A stretch of 26,500 nucleotides of DNA from Elusimicrobia bacterium RIFOXYB2_FULL_49_7 (GTDB lineage Bacteria; Fibrobacterota; OXYB2-FULL-49-7): contig MGVN01000075.1 in the NCBI GenBank assembly GCA_001800515.1, forward strand, positions 25,876 to 52,375, read 5' to 3'. Made by a program: the position numbers and the translations under genes. The notes under the pieces are model-generated. The model saw only the letters and a program-made list of their open reading frames with translations, searched no databases and had not been told where the DNA came from. Below are positions 21,575-26,500 of the stretch, in pieces; position 1 is the stretch's first letter, and every line of letters begins with the position of its first letter.

Positions 21575-22720
21575 ATGAAAGCACCCCGATCCCGACGCGT
21601 TCTCTTTCTCTTTTCGGATATCCTGACGCTGAACCTTTCTTTTTTCATCATCGCGTTCATCAAGGTCCGTTATTTCTCCTTTGCCCAGACCTCGCTGAAT
21701 GAGATGTTGTATCTGGTGTTGTGGGGCAATGTCTATCTTACCGTGCCATGGGTCGCCATCTTTCTGTTGTTTGGGTTTTACCGGCAGAATTGGCATCTTT
21801 CTCTTTTCAGCGTCATTCTCACGGTTACGTCCGGAATCGTCATTCTAAAATTGGTGGAACTGCTGCATGATCTCATCAAGGGCCAATTACAGGACGTCAT
21901 GCCCACGCCCATCGGCCTGAAGCTGCTGCTCATCTATTGGTGTCTCATCATCATCATTTGTTATATCTCGCGGTATATTCTCACCGCGCTTTTTGATTAT
22001 TTGGAGTCCATCCGGCACGGCAGTAAACAGGAGGCCATCGATGGGGCGGGTTATACGGAAAAGGAGTTCGGTGTCAGCCGTGACTTGACGTTGGTTTACC
22101 ATGCCCGACGTTACTTGCTCGGCAAGCGCACCATGGACCTCCTCGGGGCGTGTGTTGCCTTGTTGATTTTTCTGCCCACGATTCTGGTCATCGGTCTCAT
22201 CATCAAGATAACAGACCACCGAGGCCCCATCTTTTTCAGACAGTATCGTCTCGGCAAGAACGGCCGGGTTTTCCGGGTTTTCAAATTCCGAACCATGGTA
22301 AGCAATGCGGAAGAGGTTTTGAAGCGCGACAAAGCGCTCTATGATGAATACCTGGCCAACAATTTCAAATTACCCGGGGATCACGATCCGCGCATCACGG
22401 CCATCGGATCCTTTTTGCGTAAGACCAGCCTGGACGAATTTCCCCAGCTTTTCAACGTGCTGGCCGGCAGCATGTCGTTGGTGGGTCCTCGCCCTATCGT
22501 GGTGGATGAAATAGTCAAATATGATAAATATCGGAAGAAGTTTCTTTCTGTCAAGCCCGGCATGACGGGCTGGTGGCAGGTGGCCGGCCGCAGCAATATC
22601 GATTATCCGGACCGGATTTATCTGGAAATCTATTACGTTGAGAAAGCCTCTTTCTTTTTTGATCTGCGGATTCTGTTGGAGACGATTCCCACTGTCCTTT
22701 TTGCCAAAGGCGCGCATTAA
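21575..22720 (+). CDS. Polyprenyl-phosphate sugar-1-phosphate transferase (WbaP/WcaJ type)
   Basis: The 381-residue integral membrane protein begins with four predicted spans (up to about residue 145). A short soluble loop follows, and then the Bac_transf (PF02397) domain from about 187: KRTMDLLGACVALLIFLPTI (the re-entrant membrane hairpin), GPIFFRQYRLGKNGRVFRVF, KFRTM, RITAIGSFLRKTSLDEFPQL, MSLVGPRP and the tail PGMTGWWQVAGRS..DY. These are the hallmark residues of enzymes that load the first sugar phosphate onto undecaprenyl phosphate for exopolysaccharide or O-antigen synthesis. It is shorter than WcaJ/WbaP proteins (about 460-480 residues), with the middle soluble domain reduced. It has a weak ribosome site. 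No other glycan gene follows; a convergent gene ends 18 bp downstream. Confidence 0.92.
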   Translation: MKAPRSRRVLFLFSDILTLNLSFFIIAFIKVRYFSFAQTSLNEMLYLVLWGNVYLTVPWVAIFLLFGFYRQNWHLSLFSVILTVTSGIVILKLVELLHDLIKGQLQDVMPTPIGLKLLLIYWCLIIIICYISRYILTALFDYLESIRHGSKQEAIDGAGYTEKEFGVSRDLTLVYHARRYLLGKRTMDLLGACVALLIFLPTILVIGLIIKITDHRGPIFFRQYRLGKNGRVFRVFKFRTMVSNAEEVLKRDKALYDEYLANNFKLPGDHDPRITAIGSFLRKTSLDEFPQLFNVLAGSMSLVGPRPIVVDEIVKYDKYRKKFLSVKPGMTGWWQVAGRSNIDYPDRIYLEIYYVEKASFFFDLRILLETIPTVLFAKGAH

Positions 22721-22738
22721 ACCGATAGAGATTCTACG

Positions 22739-23488
22739 CTAAAGCCCGATTTCCCGGACTTCCGTTTCCGATAATACCCGGAAGGCCCCGGCTTCCAATG
22801 TTCCCAATTCCAGCTTCCCAAAGGCAATCCGTTTCAGTCGTGTCACATCACGGCCCAAGGTCTTGAAAAGACGGCGGATTTCACGATTTTTCCCTTCCGT
22901 CAAAGTAACCAACAGATGGCTCTCTCGGCCGCTTGCTTTCCGAAGCATGACATCCGAAACCTTTAAGAATTCCCCCTTATCCAGTAGACCGTTCTTAAGC
23001 TGTTCAAGATGCTTTTCTTCAATGCGTCCGGTTACAGTGACGACATAGCGTCGTGGAATGGCGTTTTGCGGGTCGGTCAGGTCCGAAGAAAAGCGGGTAT
23101 CATTGGTCAGCAGCAGCAAACCGGAAGAGGCACGATCAAGGCGACCCACTGCATGCAATCCCCGGAATGCATCGGGATGAAGATCGAAAACGTTTTTCCG
23201 CCCCTTTTCGTCCGACCGGGTGGTGACCACACCGCGAGGTTTATGGAGCAGCACGGTTCTTTTGGCAGCGTAAAAAAGCGGTGTGTCGTTAAAAGCGAAA
23301 AGATCTTTTTCCGGAGAGACCGGAAAAAAGGGATCGCGGCAGACCTTGCCGGCCACTTTGATGCGGCCTGAAAAAATATATTCCTCCGCCTCCTTGCGGC
23401 TGAAAAGGCCCATTTTAGAGAGGGCGCGGTTTAAAGGCACATGTCCCGTTGAATAACGGGCATGATGCGGCGGCGGCGTGCGACTCAT
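22739..23488 (-). CDS. RsuA/RluB/RluE/RluF-type RNA pseudouridine synthase
   Basis: The 249 residues contain an S4 RNA-binding domain (about 16-62: VPLNRALSKMGLFSRKEAEE, SGRIKVAGKV) and then the catalytic domain. That domain has VGRLDRASSGLLLLTND, with the catalytic Asp118, plus LHKPRGVVTTRSD and the family signature EGKNREIRRLFKTLG near the end. Members isomerise one uridine in 16S or 23S rRNA; RluB is the nearest guess, but which base is modified cannot be read from the sequence. The ATG overlaps the stop of the upstream hybrid kinase (ATGA at 23488-23485), so the two are translationally coupled, an unusual pairing. It converges on the sugar transferase gene. Confidence 0.93.
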   Translation of the reverse strand: MSRTPPPHHARYSTGHVPLNRALSKMGLFSRKEAEEYIFSGRIKVAGKVCRDPFFPVSPEKDLFAFNDTPLFYAAKRTVLLHKPRGVVTTRSDEKGRKNVFDLHPDAFRGLHAVGRLDRASSGLLLLTNDTRFSSDLTDPQNAIPRRYVVTVTGRIEEKHLEQLKNGLLDKGEFLKVSDVMLRKASGRESHLLVTLTEGKNREIRRLFKTLGRDVTRLKRIAFGKLELGTLEAGAFRVLSETEVREIGL

Positions 23489-25575
23489 ACAGGCAAAGTC
23501 TCCAATATTCGGACAAGATCGGTTTTACGAAAGGGTTTTTGAATGAAACCGAAAGCCCCCTGGGTCAGCAGTTTTTGAGTTTCGCCGTCCAGGCTATAGC
23601 CGGACATCAGTACAATGGGAACATGAGGTGCGAAGGGATGAAGCACCGCGAAAGTATCACGCCCGTTTAGGCCGGGCATGATCATATCCAGAAAGATGAC
23701 ATCAACGGCGCCCTTTGCTTTCTTAAAACAGGCGATGGCTTCCTGTCCATTGCGGGCCGGGATGACTTGGTGACCGAGTCCCTGGAGAATTTCGCATCCC
23801 AATTGAAGCAACAGGTTTTCATCATCCACCAGGAGAATGCAGCGGCCGGAAGGAGCAGGTGAGGAGACTTTTTCGGTCGGTGGTTCATTGACAGATAGAG
23901 TATTTGTCAGGGGGAAATAGAGATGAAAGACCGAACCTTGTCCCGGTTCGGATTGGACCTCAATGCATCCCTTGTGATTCTTGACGATACCGTACACCGC
24001 GGCCAGGCCCAGTCCCACACCACGCCCTTTTTCCTTGGTGGTGAAAAAGGGTTCAAACAACCGCTCCTTGACCGTGGCATCCATGCCCACGCCGGTATCG
24101 GACACGGAAAGATGAAGATATTCTCCGGGGTCCACGTCATGGGAGGGGCCAGTCCGTCCGTTTTTTCCAAATAGCATGGTTTCCGTTTTGAAAACCATTT
24201 CTCCCCCGCTTGACATGGCATCGCGTGCATTCAGGGCCAGGTTCAACACCGCATTTTGAAGTTGGGCAGGGTCCCCCAATGTGACGGAAGCCGCCGCCGC
24301 CAGATCCGCCGTCAACGTAATGCTACGATCAATCGTGTGGGTCAAAATGGATAGGATTTCCCGGATAATGGTGTGCATATCCACGCGGACGCTCTGGAAT
24401 TTCCCCTTTCGGGCAAAGGCCAGAAGCTGGCTGGTTAATTGCGCGGAATACTGGGCCGAAGAGAGTATCATGTCCGCATAATGACGAAGTTCGGGCTGAT
24501 GGGCCAGTTTATCCCGGATGAGATCCGAATAACCGATAATGCCGGTCAATTGATTGTTAAAATCGTGGGCAATGCCGCCGGCCAGTTGCCCGATGGCGCG
24601 CATTTTTTCCGCTTGTCGGAGCGATTCCTCCAACCGTATCTTTTCCGCTTCCGCGATTCGCCGTTCCTGATTCAACAGTGTCAGGGCGATCTGATCCGCC
24701 AACAGGCAGGCAAAGGTGATTTCATCCGGTTCCCAGATATGTTCTTTGCCTACATGTTCAAAACAAAGAACACCGTGATTTTTCTCGGCCGCCTGAATTC
24801 GGGCATCGAGCAGGGCGGTAATACCGTACGGACGGAGGTATCCTTCCACCAGGCTTTGTACTCGCGGATCTTCGAGGGGAAAGCTGACATCAACGAATGG
24901 GTTGTTCCGCAACGCGGTGAATTCGCTCTCATAGTCCGTTCGGGTCAGTATTTTCCCTTTTTCATGACGTCCTGTGGAGTGGCAATAGAGATCCAAACAT
25001 TCAAGGCGTGTTTCCAAAGTGTCGAAAAACCAGATGGAAACCCGTTCCGATCCCATGAGTACCGCTGCCTTTTCAGTCAGGACCATCATCAGATCAGGTA
25101 GATTCCCGGTCATGATTTCCGGCATCAGTGTCAATTCCGAGATGAAAGCTTGTTGATGGTTGACACGGATAAGCTGATTCATTAACATTTCCTCCGCCTG
25201 TTTTCGATTGGAAATGTCAAGAAAAGTACAGGTAAGCCCTTTGGCAGAATCGGCCGGATCTACCGGGGCAGCGTTCAATTGCACGTCAACCACTTTCCCG
25301 TCCTTGTGTTGCCACTGTACCTCGAAACAAGCTTGTCCTGTTTCCTGTATCTGGGTCGATATTTTTTTCTCCGCCTCCTCATACTCCTCCTCCGAGGTAT
25401 AGAGAAGACGGCTGTTTTTTCCCAAGAGCTCCATTTCAGTATAGCCGGAGATTTGCAACGTGTAGGCATTGACTTGCCAAATAATGCGATCAATAACCAG
25501 AGTGATGCCGATGGGAGCGGAGCGGAGGATAGAGGCCAACCGCTGCTCATTCAGGGTAATCGGATGGCTTGACAT
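23485..25575 (-). CDS. Soluble PAS-GAF hybrid histidine kinase with C-terminal receiver
   Basis: The 696 residues have no membrane span. The order is PAS (about 11-125: ILRSAPIGITLVIDRIIWQV, ISGYTEMELLG), GAF (about 155-305: AAVLMGSERVSIWFFDTLET, ITALLDARIQAAEKNHGVLC), then HisKA with the H-box LAGGIAHDFNNQLTGIIGYS (phospho-acceptor His337). HATPase_c follows, with the N box (LNLALNARDAM), VSDTGVGMD and GLGLAAVYGIVKNHKG. A receiver domain (about 570-690) follows with acidic VDDEN, phospho-Asp630 in VIFLDMIMPG, and a conserved Lys in QKPF. This is a cytoplasmic hybrid kinase that probably senses a redox or small-molecule signal. No output DNA-binding domain is present, so a partner phosphotransfer protein or regulator must lie elsewhere. 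There is no good Shine-Dalgarno. It lies 43 bp after korC and overlaps the pseudouridine synthase by 4 nt. Confidence 0.93.
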   Translation of the reverse strand: MSSHPITLNEQRLASILRSAPIGITLVIDRIIWQVNAYTLQISGYTEMELLGKNSRLLYTSEEEYEEAEKKISTQIQETGQACFEVQWQHKDGKVVDVQLNAAPVDPADSAKGLTCTFLDISNRKQAEEMLMNQLIRVNHQQAFISELTLMPEIMTGNLPDLMMVLTEKAAVLMGSERVSIWFFDTLETRLECLDLYCHSTGRHEKGKILTRTDYESEFTALRNNPFVDVSFPLEDPRVQSLVEGYLRPYGITALLDARIQAAEKNHGVLCFEHVGKEHIWEPDEITFACLLADQIALTLLNQERRIAEAEKIRLEESLRQAEKMRAIGQLAGGIAHDFNNQLTGIIGYSDLIRDKLAHQPELRHYADMILSSAQYSAQLTSQLLAFARKGKFQSVRVDMHTIIREILSILTHTIDRSITLTADLAAAASVTLGDPAQLQNAVLNLALNARDAMSSGGEMVFKTETMLFGKNGRTGPSHDVDPGEYLHLSVSDTGVGMDATVKERLFEPFFTTKEKGRGVGLGLAAVYGIVKNHKGCIEVQSEPGQGSVFHLYFPLTNTLSVNEPPTEKVSSPAPSGRCILLVDDENLLLQLGCEILQGLGHQVIPARNGQEAIACFKKAKGAVDVIFLDMIMPGLNGRDTFAVLHPFAPHVPIVLMSGYSLDGETQKLLTQGAFGFIQKPFRKTDLVRILETLPV

Positions 25576-25618
25576 GGGTTATTATGCAAAATGCACAAAG
25601 AGAGAAGAGGAGATCAAG

Positions 25619-26158
25619 CTAAAAGAAAGAGCGTGTCACTGCTTTGCCTGCATTGAATCCCGCTATAAAGGCTTTTTGATTGACCTCAAATGCCGCGGGT
25701 GCAAGATGGGAGCGCAAAGCGGCCAGCAGGGCCGTTGCGGGCAGAAGCGGTTCCAAGACCGCCAATAACCCTCCCAATCCGGCCAAATTAGGCCTTTTCC
25801 AAAGGGTGGTCAAGGGAAGCCGAATCAACTTCCAACCCGGGCTAAGCTCATTGAAAGGCAGTTCGCTATCCAATACTATCCGGGCATCCGGTTTGAAACA
25901 ATTCCGATACAAAGCAAGGTTGATGGGGGAAAGCACCAGCGCGGCATCCATTTGAATGACCCGGGGATAATCAATAGGATTGGGACTGATAATGATTTCC
26001 GATACGCTTTCCCCGCCCCGCACCTCCGGACTATACCGTATGGTCTGAACCGCTTCATATCCCGCGTGAAGCGCTGCCGCTTCAGCCAGAAGTTTTCCGG
26101 CAAAGACAATACCTTGCCCACCCATACCGGATAGCAGGAGCTCGGTCCTATCGGTCAT
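25619..26158 (-). CDS. korC: 2-oxoacid:ferredoxin oxidoreductase, gamma subunit (KorC/PorC type)
   Basis: The start at 26158 is preferred over the upstream in-frame ATG at 26170. It overlaps the preceding stop (ATGA) and GGAG lies six bases ahead. The 179 residues carry the gamma-subunit (POR family) opening ELLLSGMGGQGIVFAGKLLA, followed by YSPEVRGGESVSEIIIS, which is diagnostic for subunits of 2-oxoglutarate and related oxidoreductases. The subunit works with the beta subunit just upstream and an alpha subunit presumably beyond the window. The complex oxidises a CoA-dependent 2-oxoacid and passes electrons to ferredoxin, typical of anaerobes. Whether the substrate is 2-oxoglutarate, pyruvate or a branched 2-oxoacid cannot be decided here. 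Confidence 0.88.
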   Translation of the reverse strand: MTDRTELLLSGMGGQGIVFAGKLLAEAAALHAGYEAVQTIRYSPEVRGGESVSEIIISPNPIDYPRVIQMDAALVLSPINLALYRNCFKPDARIVLDSELPFNELSPGWKLIRLPLTTLWKRPNLAGLGGLLAVLEPLLPATALLAALRSHLAPAAFEVNQKAFIAGFNAGKAVTRSFF

Positions 26159-26500
26159 GGGTTTCTCCATTCGCCGGGTTCAAAATTCGTTTCCAGCCAT
26201 CGGATATTATCCATTGGCGCGTCCAGGTTGTTATGGCGGCCGAAGTGAGTCGGACAAGAGGCCAGTGCTTCCACGAACGAAAAGCCGGGGTTTGACAATG
26301 CGTTAACAAGATAGAGGATCAGTCTTTCTGTATGGGATACGGTGACCCGAGCAGCATAGGAGGCGCCTGCGGCCATGACCAGCTTCATGAGATCAAAGGG
26401 TTTTTCCGACAAAGTAGGTGTGCAGCGACTTTTTACGGTAATAGGAGTCGTGGCGGAGAATTGTCCGCCGGTCATGCCATAGGTCAGGTTGTTGAAACAG
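26155..26500 (-). CDS. korB: 2-oxoacid:ferredoxin oxidoreductase, beta subunit, C-terminal part
   Basis: The frame is open to the window edge, so only the last 114 residues are seen. It begins CFNNLTYGMTGGQFSATTP, the thiamine-diphosphate-binding-domain motif (N-x-x-YGMTGGQ) of KorB/OorB-type beta subunits. It continues with PFDLMKLVMAAGASYAARV and GFSFVEALASCPTHFGR, both standard for the family. The stop overlaps the korC start by 4 nt, so the subunits are translationally coupled in the usual korB-korC order. The alpha subunit would be expected further upstream on the minus strand, outside this window. Confidence 0.92.
   Translation of the reverse strand, partial: CFNNLTYGMTGGQFSATTPITVKSRCTPTLSEKPFDLMKLVMAAGASYAARVTVSHTERLILYLVNALSNPGFSFVEALASCPTHFGRHNNLDAPMDNIRWLETNFEPGEWRNP

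Noticed and set aside
24439..25101. 220-residue plus-strand frame antisense to the hybrid kinase
   Set aside because: The opposite strand encodes clear GAF and HisKA motifs. The antisense product has no recognisable motif or ribosome site.
1..26500. CRISPR arrays, tRNA or rRNA genes, intact insertion sequences
   Set aside because: I looked for regularly spaced repeats, cloverleaf-like ends and transposase motifs (DDE, HUH) and saw none. The only recombinase is the truncated tyrosine type.

Overview
This 26.5 kb window most likely comes from a Fibrobacterota-type or related, probably anaerobic, Gram-negative bacterium. The clues are a TIGR02147-family (DUF4423) regulator, which I associate strongly with Fibrobacterota. 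It is paired with a lipoprotein of carboxypeptidase-regulatory-like, fibronectin type III and beta-propeller parts. A TolC/HlyD exporter implies an outer membrane, and a 2-oxoacid:ferredoxin oxidoreductase fits an anaerobe. The assignment is an inference from gene families; no rRNA or tRNA is visible.

Layout. (1) 1-2134: 3' end of the TIGR02147 gene and its lipoprotein partner, closed by a strong, probably bidirectional terminator. (2) 2207-2636: an antisense scrap of a phage tail-fibre-like protein, then an AT-rich regulatory gap with a palindrome and a direct repeat. (3) 2637-9275: a defence cassette. It holds a PstI/BsuBI-type methyltransferase and endonuclease, then a convergent 1359-codon protein with an Xre HTH, a nuclease-like region, a degenerate NTPase-like region and a long helical body. 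That large gene has its own consensus promoter and candidate operator repeats. (4) 9398-12014: a debris zone with a tyrosine recombinase that lost its N-terminal domain and is fused in frame to a frameshifted glycosyltransferase fragment, a decayed AraC-like regulator, and an ORF6N gene.

(5) 12062-19139: a compact efflux operon, TetR - TolC - HlyD - ABC - ABC - permease - permease. It matches the E. coli ybiH-ybhGFSR layout, except that the tandem YbhF ATPase is split into two genes and a TolC-like gene is built in. A textbook sigma-70 promoter with an overlapping palindromic operator precedes tetR. Two pairs of REP-like hairpins sharing a TCGACAGGCTC-type loop lie in the leader and between the HlyD and ABC genes. 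(6) 19212-21068: a membrane GAF protein ending in what looks like a dead SpoIIE-type phosphatase domain. (7) 21110-21476: the wreck of a GH18 chitinase. (8) 21575-22720: a polyprenyl-phosphate sugar-phosphate transferase. (9) 22739-26500, minus strand: KorB (partial) and KorC of a 2-oxoacid oxidoreductase, a soluble PAS-GAF hybrid histidine kinase, and an RsuA/RluB-type pseudouridine synthase, with 4-nt overlaps between korB/korC and between the kinase and synthase genes.

The best candidate for an undescribed system is the 5196-9351 unit: a single large self-regulated-looking protein beside a type II restriction-modification pair and recombinase debris. The rest of the novelty lies in gene wreckage and small repeats.
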